A DNA stretch of 10,275 nt from Rhodospirillales bacterium (lineage in GTDB: Bacteria > Pseudomonadota > Alphaproteobacteria > Reyranellales > Reyranellaceae): contig JABMNB010000527.1 of assembly GCA_013205335.1 (NCBI GenBank), positions 1 through 10,275 on the forward strand, in the 5' to 3' direction. Under the pieces are notes generated by a model that made no database searches, was not told where the DNA came from, and saw only the letters and a list, made by a program, of their open reading frames with translations. The translations under genes and the position numbers were made by a program. Of the stretch, positions 1 to 5,683 are shown piece after piece. The number at the start of each line of letters is the position of its first letter. Position 1 is the stretch's first letter.

Positions 1-24
1 CCTGAGCCTGAGCCTGAGCCTGAG
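1..24. repeat. Four tandem copies of hexamer CCTGAG
   Basis: Four perfect head-to-tail copies of CCTGAG lie at the very edge of the window and may continue beyond it. On the minus strand they encode alternating Ala-Gln in the linker of the membrane-anchored protein. The unit is a multiple of three, so changes in copy number would lengthen or shorten the linker without shifting the frame. Confidence 0.85.
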
Positions 25-238
25 CTGCAGGCGTGGCGAGCGGAGCGGCTGCCGGCGACGAGGCGGCCACGGCGATGTCGACGATGATCGGCGTCTTGCC
101 GTCGAAGTCGCCGAAGGCGATGCCGGCGGCGCCGCCGATCAGTCCTAGGACGAGGAGGTATGCGACGACCAGACCGCGATGGCCCGGTCGCCGCCTTGCG
201 ACGACGGCGACGCGTCGGCTGGACTTGGCCTCGGGCAT
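1..238 (-). CDS. N-terminus of a membrane-anchored protein, possibly divergent polysaccharide deacetylase (partial)
   Basis: This is an open frame running off the left edge; 79 codons are visible. It shows a short basic N-terminus (residues 1-21, many Arg), one hydrophobic segment at about 23-43 that looks like a signal anchor, and then an Ala/Pro/Gln-rich linker ending in Ala-Gln repeats. The start is taken as ATG at 238; an in-frame GTG two codons upstream (244) is equally possible, and neither has a clear Shine-Dalgarno. It begins 27 nt after the ctpA stop and so is probably cotranscribed. In many alphaproteobacteria the gene after the S41 peptidase encodes a divergent polysaccharide deacetylase (YibQ-like) with just such an anchor and linker. 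That identification is from position and topology only, since the catalytic domain lies outside the window. Confidence 0.6.
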   Translation of the reverse strand, partial: MPEAKSSRRVAVVARRRPGHRGLVVAYLLVLGLIGGAAGIAFGDFDGKTPIIVDIAVAASSPAAAPLATPAAQAQAQAQ

Positions 239-265
239 GGCCACGCCGTCATCCCGGGAGGCCGC

Positions 266-1651
266 TCAGTTGGCCTTGCTGCCGTACAGCGAGATGCCGC
301 GGATCAGGTCGGCCGCCCGCAGGAGCTGGTAGTCGGCAGCCTGCTCCTTCGGCGGCTCGTCCGGATCGCCGGACGGGGTCGCCTGGCCGGCGGCCTTGTC
401 GTCGGTCTTGTCGCCCGGCTTGGCGGCTTCGGGCTTGGCGTCGGCGGGCTTCGCCGGCGGTGAACCCGCCGGCTTGTCGTTCGGGTTGGTGATCGAACGA
501 CGCAGGTTCTCCTCGCGGAAGCTCGAACGCTGCTGGATGTTCTCGATCTTCGCGGGCTCGACCTCGATGTCGGGCTTGATGCCTTCCTTCTGGATAGAGC
601 GGCCCGACGGCGTGAAATAGAGTGCCGTGGTCAGGCGGATCGCGCCGCCGCCGGTCACCTGCATGATCGTCTGGACCGAGCCCTTGCCGAAGGACCGGGT
701 GCCCAGGACGATGGCGCGGCGGTGATCCTGCAGCGCGCCGGCCACGATTTCCGAAGCCGAGGCCGAGCCGCCGTTCATCAGCACGACGATCGGCAGGCCG
801 TTGGCGACGTCGCCGGGCTTGGCGTTCCAGCGTTGGACGTCGTCGTTCTTGCGCGCCTTGACCGAGACGATCTCGCCCTTGTCGAGGAAGGCATCCGACA
901 TCGCAATCGCCTGGTCGAGCAGACCGCCCGGGTTGTTGCGCATGTCGATGATGTAGCCCTTGAGCTTGTTGCCGGCTTCCTTCTTGAGCTTCTCGACGGC
1001 GTCGAGGACGCCCGGCGTGGTCTGCTCGGTGAAGGAGGTGACGCGGATGTAGCCGATGTCGCCGCCTTCGAGGCGGAACTTGACCGGCTTCACCTTGATG
1101 GTCTCGCGGGTCAGCGTGACGTCGAACGGATCCTTGGTGCCGCGGCGGATCGAAATCTTGATCGGCGCGCCGACCTTGCCGCGCATCTTCTCGACGGCTT
1201 CCTGAAGCGTGAGCCCCTGCACCGGCTCGCCGTCCAGCGCGAAGATCAGGTCGCCCGGCTGGATGCCGGCCTTGAAGGCGGGCGTATCGTCGATCGGCGA
1301 CACGACCTTGATGACGCCGTTTTCCATCGTGACCTCGATGCCGAGGCCGCCGAACTCGCCCTTCGTCTGGACCTGCATGTCCTTGTACGACTTGGGGTTC
1401 ATGTAGCTGGAATGCGGGTCCAGCGCGCTCAGCATGCCGTTGATCGCGTTCTCGATGAGCTGCTTTTCTTCGACCGGCTCGACATAGTCGCGGCGGATGC
1501 GCTCGAGGACGTCACCGAACAGGTTGAGCTGCTGATAGAGCTCGCTCTTGTCGCCGCCGGCGGCCTTCGGATCGGCTTTGACCTGGGCGAGGGCGGGGGC
1601 CGCCAGGAAAGCCACGGCCGTGGCGAGGGAAGCGAAGCGCAGAAAGTTCAT
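266..1651 (-). CDS. ctpA: C-terminal processing peptidase, S41 family
   Basis: The product is 461 aa, a periplasmic serine protease that trims proteins from their C-termini. Residues 1-22 form a signal peptide ending in an ALA-Q cleavage site. An N-terminal helical region (about 35-95) leads into a PDZ domain at about 98-172 (GGLGIEV ... GIQPGDLI). The protease core contains IDMRNNPGGLL (235-245), GGSASASEI (294-302) and SFGKG (320-324). By spacing to other CtpA enzymes, the catalytic Ser-Lys pair should be Ser298 and Lys323. Residues about 385-440 are a low-complexity Pro/Ala/Lys/Asp linker before a conserved-looking end (DYQLLRAADLIRGISL). ATG at 1651 has AAGG about 8 nt upstream. The gene lies downstream of gpmI across 129 bp with a candidate promoter of its own. 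Family assignment is secure; the substrate cannot be told. Confidence 0.95.
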   Translation of the reverse strand: MNFLRFASLATAVAFLAAPALAQVKADPKAAGGDKSELYQQLNLFGDVLERIRRDYVEPVEEKQLIENAINGMLSALDPHSSYMNPKSYKDMQVQTKGEFGGLGIEVTMENGVIKVVSPIDDTPAFKAGIQPGDLIFALDGEPVQGLTLQEAVEKMRGKVGAPIKISIRRGTKDPFDVTLTRETIKVKPVKFRLEGGDIGYIRVTSFTEQTTPGVLDAVEKLKKEAGNKLKGYIIDMRNNPGGLLDQAIAMSDAFLDKGEIVSVKARKNDDVQRWNAKPGDVANGLPIVVLMNGGSASASEIVAGALQDHRRAIVLGTRSFGKGSVQTIMQVTGGGAIRLTTALYFTPSGRSIQKEGIKPDIEVEPAKIENIQQRSSFREENLRRSITNPNDKPAGSPPAKPADAKPEAAKPGDKTDDKAAGQATPSGDPDEPPKEQAADYQLLRAADLIRGISLYGSKAN

Positions 1652-1721
1652 TTGGGTGCCTTCAGGAGGGAAGTCGCCGGATGCCTTTGGGGGCCGGCGA
1701 TCCGTGTTCGAGCGTTGACGG

Positions 1722-1751
1722 AGGATACAGGGGCGTCTTTGGCAGGATCAA
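1722..1751 (-). promoter_or_regulatory. Candidate sigma-70 promoter for ctpA
   Basis: On the minus strand TTGATC (1751-1746) is followed after 18 nt by TATCCT (1727-1722), about 70 nt upstream of the ctpA ATG. Both boxes resemble the alphaproteobacterial housekeeping consensus, but the spacer is 1 nt longer than ideal. It would let ctpA be expressed apart from gpmI. Confidence 0.45.
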
Positions 1752-1770
1752 GGCGTCCGAGTCCGGCGCC
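1752..1770 (-). terminator. Weak hairpin just after gpmI
   Basis: A 7-bp GC stem with one bulged base and loop GACT lies 10 nt past the gpmI stop. Only two T residues follow on the minus strand, so it would be a poor intrinsic terminator. It abuts the candidate ctpA -35 box. It may merely protect the gpmI 3' end. Confidence 0.25.
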
Positions 1771-1780
1771 GCTTCACAAA

Positions 1781-3373
1781 TCAGGCAGAAGCTGCGGCGG
1801 CTGGGCGCGGCGCGGCCAGGACCGCGGGCCGGACGGACGTCGACAGCAGCGACCTGCCGGTCATTTCGGCAGGCTGCGGCAGGCCCATCAGGGCGAGCAG
1901 CGTCGGCGCCACATCGGCCAGCTTGCCGTCGGCCAGCGAATGGACGGCCACCGGGGCGTTGAACAGCAGGGCGGGGACGCGATTCAACGTGTGCTGGGTG
2001 TGCTTCTGATGCGACTGCTCGTCGTACATCTGCTCGGCATTGCCGTGGTCGGCGGTGACGAACATCACGCCGCCGGCCGCCTCTATGGCCTGCATGAGGC
2101 GGCCGAGGCAGCCGTCGACGGCCTCCACTGCACGGGTGGCCGCGCCGAGGTCGCCGGTATGGCCCACCATGTCGGTGTTGGCATAATTGACGACGATCAG
2201 GTCGAACGTGCCAGATCCGATGGCCGCGACGAGCCGGTCGGTCACTTCGCCGCTGCTCATCTCCGGCTTCAGGTCGTAGGTCGCCACCTTGGGCGACGGC
2301 ACGAGGATGCGCTCCTCGCCGTCGAGCACGCGCTCCTCGCCGCCGTTGAAGAAGAACGTGACGTGCGCGTATTTCTCCGTCTCGGCGATGCGCAGCTGCT
2401 TCAGGCCCGCGCGCGACACCGTCTCGCCGAGGCCCATCTTGATGATCGCGGGCGGAAACAGCGTCTTCAGGAACGGGTTGAGGGCGGCCGAGTAGTCGAC
2501 CATGCCGACCGTCTCGGCGAAAGCCACGACCCGGTTGCGGTCGAAGCCGTCGAACATTGGATCGAGCAGCGCCGTCAGGATCTCGCGCGCACGGTCGGAG
2601 CGATAGTTGAACATCAGGAGGCCGTCGCCGTCCTTCATGCCGCCATAGCCGTCGATCACCGTCGGCAGGACGAACTCGTCGTCGAGCTTCGCGGCATAGG
2701 CTTTGTCGACGGCTTCCTTCGGCGTCGTTGCGCGCTCGCCCCGGGCGTCGACCATCGCGTCATAGGCCAGGGTCACGCGCTCCCAGCGCTTGTCGCGGTC
2801 CATCGGATAGAAGCGGCCTGATACCGTCGCGAAGCGGATCGGCAGGCCGGGTTTCAGGCCCGCCTCGATATGATCCAGGCATTCCAGCGCGCTGCGCGGC
2901 GGCATGTCCCGCCCGTCGAGGAAGGCGTGGATCCACACCGGCACGCCCTGGCCCGCAACCAGGTTGGCGAGGAAGATCAGGTGGTCCTGATGGGCATGGA
3001 CGCCGCCCGGCGAGGCGAGGCCCACGAGGTGCAGCGCGGCGCCGCTCTGCTTCAGCCGGGCGATCGTCGCGGCCAGGATCGGGCTGCGGGCGAGCGAGCC
3101 GTCCTCGATGGCGGTGTCGATGCGCGGCAGGTCGGGAACGGCGACGCGGCCGGCGCCGAGATTCATGTGGCCGACCTCGGAATTGCCCATCTGGCCCTTG
3201 GGCAGCCCGACGAAGGATTCGGAGGCGTCGATCAGTCCCTGCGGGCAGGTCGCGACCAGACGGTCGAAGTTGGGCGTCCGGGCGGCCAGGATCGCATTGC
3301 TGGACCGGTCGGTGCGATGACCCCAGCCGTCGAGGATGCAGAGCAGGACGGGGCGCGGAGCAGGCGCCGCCAT
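1781..3373 (-). CDS. gpmI: 2,3-bisphosphoglycerate-independent phosphoglycerate mutase
   Basis: The product is 530 aa and interconverts 3- and 2-phosphoglycerate in cytosolic glycolysis/gluconeogenesis, using two Mn ions and a phosphoserine intermediate. Visible motifs: LCILDGWG with metal ligand Asp15; GQMGNSEVGH with nucleophile Ser65; HAHQDH (126-131) and GRDMPP (154-159) of the inserted transferase domain; GRFYPMDRDKRW (186-197); EKYAHVTFFFNGG (333-345); NTDMVGHTG with Asp401 and His405; ADHGNAE with Asp442 and His443. The family is usually about 505-515 aa; the surplus is an Ala/Pro-rich tail after about residue 511. ATG at 3373 is chosen because the DGWG motif starts 14 residues in, a GGAAGG Shine-Dalgarno sits about 7 nt upstream, and the start shares one base with the upstream stop (TGATG). 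That overlap implies translational coupling to the secreted-protein gene. Confidence 0.97.
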   Translation of the reverse strand: MAAPAPRPVLLCILDGWGHRTDRSSNAILAARTPNFDRLVATCPQGLIDASESFVGLPKGQMGNSEVGHMNLGAGRVAVPDLPRIDTAIEDGSLARSPILAATIARLKQSGAALHLVGLASPGGVHAHQDHLIFLANLVAGQGVPVWIHAFLDGRDMPPRSALECLDHIEAGLKPGLPIRFATVSGRFYPMDRDKRWERVTLAYDAMVDARGERATTPKEAVDKAYAAKLDDEFVLPTVIDGYGGMKDGDGLLMFNYRSDRAREILTALLDPMFDGFDRNRVVAFAETVGMVDYSAALNPFLKTLFPPAIIKMGLGETVSRAGLKQLRIAETEKYAHVTFFFNGGEERVLDGEERILVPSPKVATYDLKPEMSSGEVTDRLVAAIGSGTFDLIVVNYANTDMVGHTGDLGAATRAVEAVDGCLGRLMQAIEAAGGVMFVTADHGNAEQMYDEQSHQKHTQHTLNRVPALLFNAPVAVHSLADGKLADVAPTLLALMGLPQPAEMTGRSLLSTSVRPAVLAAPRPAAAASA

Positions 3374-3978
3374 CACGACGCCTTCCGCGGCTGCGGCTGG
3401 GCACGCTCGACGGCGTTGAACTTGTTGGGGCAGCTCAGCTCGCGCGGATCGGTATTGGGATTCTGGTCCGGCACCTCGATGGCGCAGAACACGAACTCGC
3501 CGCGCGGCTCGCCGTCGATGCTGACGTCGTAGGTGTAGGTGCCGGCCGGGTCGCCGGGAATGATGCACCACGAGCGCTGCAGCACGCCGTCCTGCACCGT
3601 CTCGAGCATGCGGGTCGTGGCCTTGGTCTTGTCGGCGCTCACTTCGGTCTCGGGACCGGCGATCACCTGCTCGGCCGGCTGCGAGGTCGTGAGGACCTCC
3701 TTCAGCGACACGACGCGATTGGGGCCGCCGAGATACATGCGCCAACCGAAGCAGGCGCGGTGGAACAGCAGCGGGATGGCGTTGGTCTCGTAGTGGCGCT
3801 GCTTGCCGTCCTCGCCCGTGATCGACACGTACGGGATGCTGCGCGCGGCCTTTGCGCCGGGCTTGTCGAGCGGCCGGGACGGGGCCGGGGCCGTCGATTG
3901 GGCGAGGGCGGCGCTCGAAGCAGCTGCCAGGAGGAGGGCGGACGAAGTGGCGAGGAGCCACCGGGGGAATGCATGCAT
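3373..3978 (-). CDS. Secreted protein of unknown function with four cysteines
   Basis: The product is 201 aa and I do not recognise its family. Residues 1-26 are a signal peptide (basic start, Leu/Ala-rich core, ALA-Q cleavage), so the mature protein is probably periplasmic. A Pro/Ala-rich stretch (28-48) precedes a domain of about 140 residues that looks rich in beta strands, for example PAGTYTYDVSIDGEPRGEFV (144-163). The mature part has four cysteines, Cys76, Cys138, Cys165 and Cys183, enough for two disulfides. The end is basic and Gln/Pro-rich. No catalytic motif is visible. The ATG at 3978 has no obvious Shine-Dalgarno. The 93-bp gap upstream, to the rlmH stop, holds no convincing promoter: a lone TACATT (3990-3985) lies 6 nt before the ATG without a good -35. 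The stop overlaps the gpmI start by one base. The signal peptide and GC-rich coding make it a real gene. Confidence 0.85.
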   Translation of the reverse strand: MHAFPRWLLATSSALLLAAASSAALAQSTAPAPSRPLDKPGAKAARSIPYVSITGEDGKQRHYETNAIPLLFHRACFGWRMYLGGPNRVVSLKEVLTTSQPAEQVIAGPETEVSADKTKATTRMLETVQDGVLQRSWCIIPGDPAGTYTYDVSIDGEPRGEFVFCAIEVPDQNPNTDPRELSCPNKFNAVERAQPQPRKAS

Positions 3979-4071
3979 GGCGCCAATGTAGCCCCGGTTT
4001 TTCGTCAGAACAGAGGCAAAATCACGATTTCAGGCCAGGAGTGCGAGACGACGGTTCTCTTCTCGCGCTGG

Positions 4072-4530
4072 TCAGGCGCGATGATAGGGATGGCCGGCCA
4101 GAAGTTGCTGGGCGCGGTAGATCTGCTCGGCCAGCATCCCGCGTGCCAGCAGGTGGGGCCAGGTCATGGCGCCGAAGGACAGGATCAGTGTGGCCTTCTT
4201 CAGCAGCGCCTCGGTGTGCCCGTCGGCGCCGCCGATCAGGAAGGCCACGTCCGATACCGACGTGTCACGCCAGCCGGCGAGGCGGGCGGCGAAACCCTCG
4301 CTATCGAGCACCTTGCCGCGGCGATCGAGCATGACCAGCGCAGCCCCGGCGGGCGCGGCGTCGAGCAGCAACTCGCCTTCGCGCTGCATGAGCTGGGGCG
4401 CCGGCAGCTTCCGCTTCTCCTCGAGTTCGCGGAGCGTCAGCGGCCAGCGAATGCGGCCGGCATAATGATCGTAGAGATCGCGCTCCGGCCCGCGCGGGGC
4501 GCGGCCGATGGCGGCAATCGTGATCTTCAA
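4072..4530 (-). CDS. rlmH: 23S rRNA (pseudouridine-1915-N3)-methyltransferase RlmH
   Basis: The product is 152 aa, close to the family's usual 155. It is a SPOUT methyltransferase that methylates pseudouridine 1915 in helix 69 of 23S rRNA on assembled 70S ribosomes. The sequence shows the family start (MKITIAAIGR), LVMLDRRGK (65-73), the SAM-binding knot loop FLIGGADG, and the C-terminal MTWPHLLARGMLAEQIYRA followed by HPYHR, the conserved end. The start codon is TTG (4530-4528): no ATG or GTG in frame could give the conserved N-terminus, and a purine-poor leader gives only a weak Shine-Dalgarno. A GC hairpin fills the 37-nt gap after rsfS. Low initiation and dependence on upstream translation are inferred from that. 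Confidence 0.96.
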   Translation of the reverse strand: MKITIAAIGRAPRGPERDLYDHYAGRIRWPLTLRELEEKRKLPAPQLMQREGELLLDAAPAGAALVMLDRRGKVLDSEGFAARLAGWRDTSVSDVAFLIGGADGHTEALLKKATLILSFGAMTWPHLLARGMLAEQIYRAQQLLAGHPYHRA

Positions 4531-4541
4531 GCCGCGCTCAC

Positions 4542-4563
4542 GGGGCCCGCGTTCGGGGGCCCC
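4542..4563 (-). other. GC-rich hairpin in front of rlmH
   Basis: GGGGCCC (4542-4548) is the perfect inverse of GGGCCCC (4557-4563), with an 8-nt loop, extendable by wobble pairs. It sits between the rsfS stop and the rlmH TTG, with its 3' arm about 12 nt from the start codon. No T-run follows, so it is not an intrinsic terminator. The nonamer CGCTCACGG occurs on both sides of it (4536-4544 and 4566-4574). Confidence 0.6.
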
Positions 4564-4567
4564 ACGC

Positions 4568-5029
4568 TCACGGCGCGCGCTTGCGCCGTGCCGCGGGCTT
4601 GGCGGCCGCCTTCTTGACCGCCACTTTCCTGGTCGGCTTTGCGGTCTTCACCGGCTTGGCGGCGGCCTCGTCCTCGAGCATCCACATCTTCTCCAGCGCG
4701 TAGAAGGAGCGCGCTTCGGGGCGGAAGACGTGGACCACCACGTCGCCGGCGTCGACCAGCACCCAGTCGCCGGTCTGCTTGCCCTCGACGGGCGTGTAGC
4801 CGCGCCCGGACTGCTTGAGCTTGTCGGCGAGGTTCTCGGCGATGGCCACGACCTGGCGGGTCGAGCGGCCGGACGCGATCACCATGTAATCGGCGAAGGC
4901 CGACTTGTCCTTGAGGTCGATGACGATGACGTCCTCGGCCTTGTTGTCGTCGAGCGACTGGCGCACCTCGGCGAGGAGCGCTTCGGAGGCCTTGCTTCGA
5001 TCGGGAAGCGTGCGGGTCTGGTCGGGGAT
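4568..5029 (-). CDS. rsfS: RsfS portion, possible separate product from a non-AUG internal start
   Basis: In most bacteria RsfS is a free protein encoded just after nadD. Here no ATG, in any reading frame, lies near the expected start. The best-placed initiation signal is AAAGGA (5041-5036) followed after 6 nt by ATC at 5029-5027. Starting there gives 153 aa whose N-terminus (PDQTRTLPDRSKASEALL) looks like an ordinary RsfS start. An in-frame GTG at 5065 has no Shine-Dalgarno. AUC initiation is rare but known in kind from infC (AUU). An ATG in the organism misread as ATC, or a real point mutation, would give the same picture. This entry is the alternative to, or an additional product of, the fused frame. 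Confidence 0.4.
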   Translation of the reverse strand: MPDQTRTLPDRSKASEALLAEVRQSLDDNKAEDVIVIDLKDKSAFADYMVIASGRSTRQVVAIAENLADKLKQSGRGYTPVEGKQTGDWVLVDAGDVVVHVFRPEARSFYALEKMWMLEDEAAAKPVKTAKPTRKVAVKKAAAKPAARRKRAP

Positions 5030-5659
5030 GGTCTTTCCTTTCGCTCTGGTCCGTCGGGGGCGCACGGCGCGGATGGCCGTCGCGGAATGGTTGTCCAACC
5101 TGCTCGGGATAAAGCACCAGGCCGGCGGCTCGCAAGTGGCGAGCCGGCGGGCCTCGGTGGCTTGCAGCCGGAAACGCTCGAAGGTGCGCGGCGCCGGGGC
5201 CGCGAGGGCGGCGTAGCCCCAGCCGGGGCGCGCGAAGGCGGCGATGGGCACGGCGGCGAACAGGTCGCGCCAGCCCGCCCAGTCGACGAGCTGGGGCAGG
5301 ATGTCGGCGCCCATCAGCCACACGAACTGGGCATGGGGATAGGCCCGCTTCAGCGCGCGCACCGTGTCGAGCGTGTAGCGCGTGCCGAGCATCAGCTCGG
5401 GCGCCTCGATGCGGATGTGCGGGTGGCGGGCGAGCTGGCGGGCGCGGGCCACGCGCGTCGGCAGCGGCTCCATGCCGTCGTCGCTCTTCAGCGGGTTCTG
5501 CGGCGACACCAGCCACCACACTTCGTCGAGGCCGAGGCGCTTGAGGGCTTCCAGGCTGATGTGCAGGTGGCCTGCGTGCGCGGGATTGAACGAGCCGCCC
5601 AGCAGGCCGACACGCCGCGTCGTGGCGCGCGACACGCCGGGCATCGGATGCAGGCTCAC
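4568..5659 (-). CDS. nadD-rsfS: NadD-RsfS continuous reading frame: nicotinate-nucleotide adenylyltransferase joined to ribosomal silencing factor
   Basis: The frame encodes 363 aa with no stop between two normally separate proteins. Residues about 16-198 are NadD, which joins ATP and nicotinate mononucleotide to form deamido-NAD: GLLGGSFNPAHAGH (18-31) is the nucleotidyltransferase signature, WLMGADILPQLVDW (114-127) follows, and SATAIR (192-197) is the C-terminal ATP-contact motif. Residues about 224-330 are RsfS, which binds uL14 and blocks subunit joining: SLDDNKAEDVIVIDL (235-249), ADYMVIASGRS (256-266), GDWVLVDAGDVVVHVF (297-312). A Lys/Ala/Pro-rich basic tail (331-363) follows. The linker (199-223) is short and basic. 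The start is GTG at 5659 or, alternatively, ATG at 5644; neither has a good Shine-Dalgarno. proA ends 24 nt upstream. The only in-frame stop is at 4570-4568, so NadD made from this frame must carry RsfS unless there is a sequence error. Confidence 0.9.
   Translation of the reverse strand: MSLHPMPGVSRATTRRVGLLGGSFNPAHAGHLHISLEALKRLGLDEVWWLVSPQNPLKSDDGMEPLPTRVARARQLARHPHIRIEAPELMLGTRYTLDTVRALKRAYPHAQFVWLMGADILPQLVDWAGWRDLFAAVPIAAFARPGWGYAALAAPAPRTFERFRLQATEARRLATCEPPAWCFIPSRLDNHSATAIRAVRPRRTRAKGKTIPDQTRTLPDRSKASEALLAEVRQSLDDNKAEDVIVIDLKDKSAFADYMVIASGRSTRQVVAIAENLADKLKQSGRGYTPVEGKQTGDWVLVDAGDVVVHVFRPEARSFYALEKMWMLEDEAAAKPVKTAKPTRKVAVKKAAAKPAARRKRAP
5030..5042 (-). promoter_or_regulatory. Internal Shine-Dalgarno within the nadD-rsfS frame
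   Basis: On the minus strand GAAAGGAAAG lies at 5042-5033, with GGA ending 6 nt before an in-frame ATC codon. It is the only purine-rich, well-spaced ribosome binding site at the NadD/RsfS junction, which suggests RsfS was, or still is, initiated here. Confidence 0.5.
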
Positions 5660-5683
5660 GGGTGGAAACTCACGGCGACGGTC

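Noticed and set aside
1681..1962. Plus-strand 93-codon frame with an AGGAGGG-like site just upstream
   Set aside because: The purine run is the reverse of the ctpA leader, the product has no recognisable domain, and most of it is antisense to the gpmI 3' end.
722..2821. A 699-codon open frame on the plus strand antisense to ctpA and gpmI
   Set aside because: It has no family motif, is rich in Arg/Ala/Asp/His as expected of an antisense GC-rich frame, and lies opposite two well-recognised genes.
3374..3961. N-terminal extension of gpmI to 3961
   Set aside because: The extension overlaps the signal-peptide protein in another frame, looks like Arg/Pro/Ala noise, and the ATG at 3373 has a good Shine-Dalgarno.
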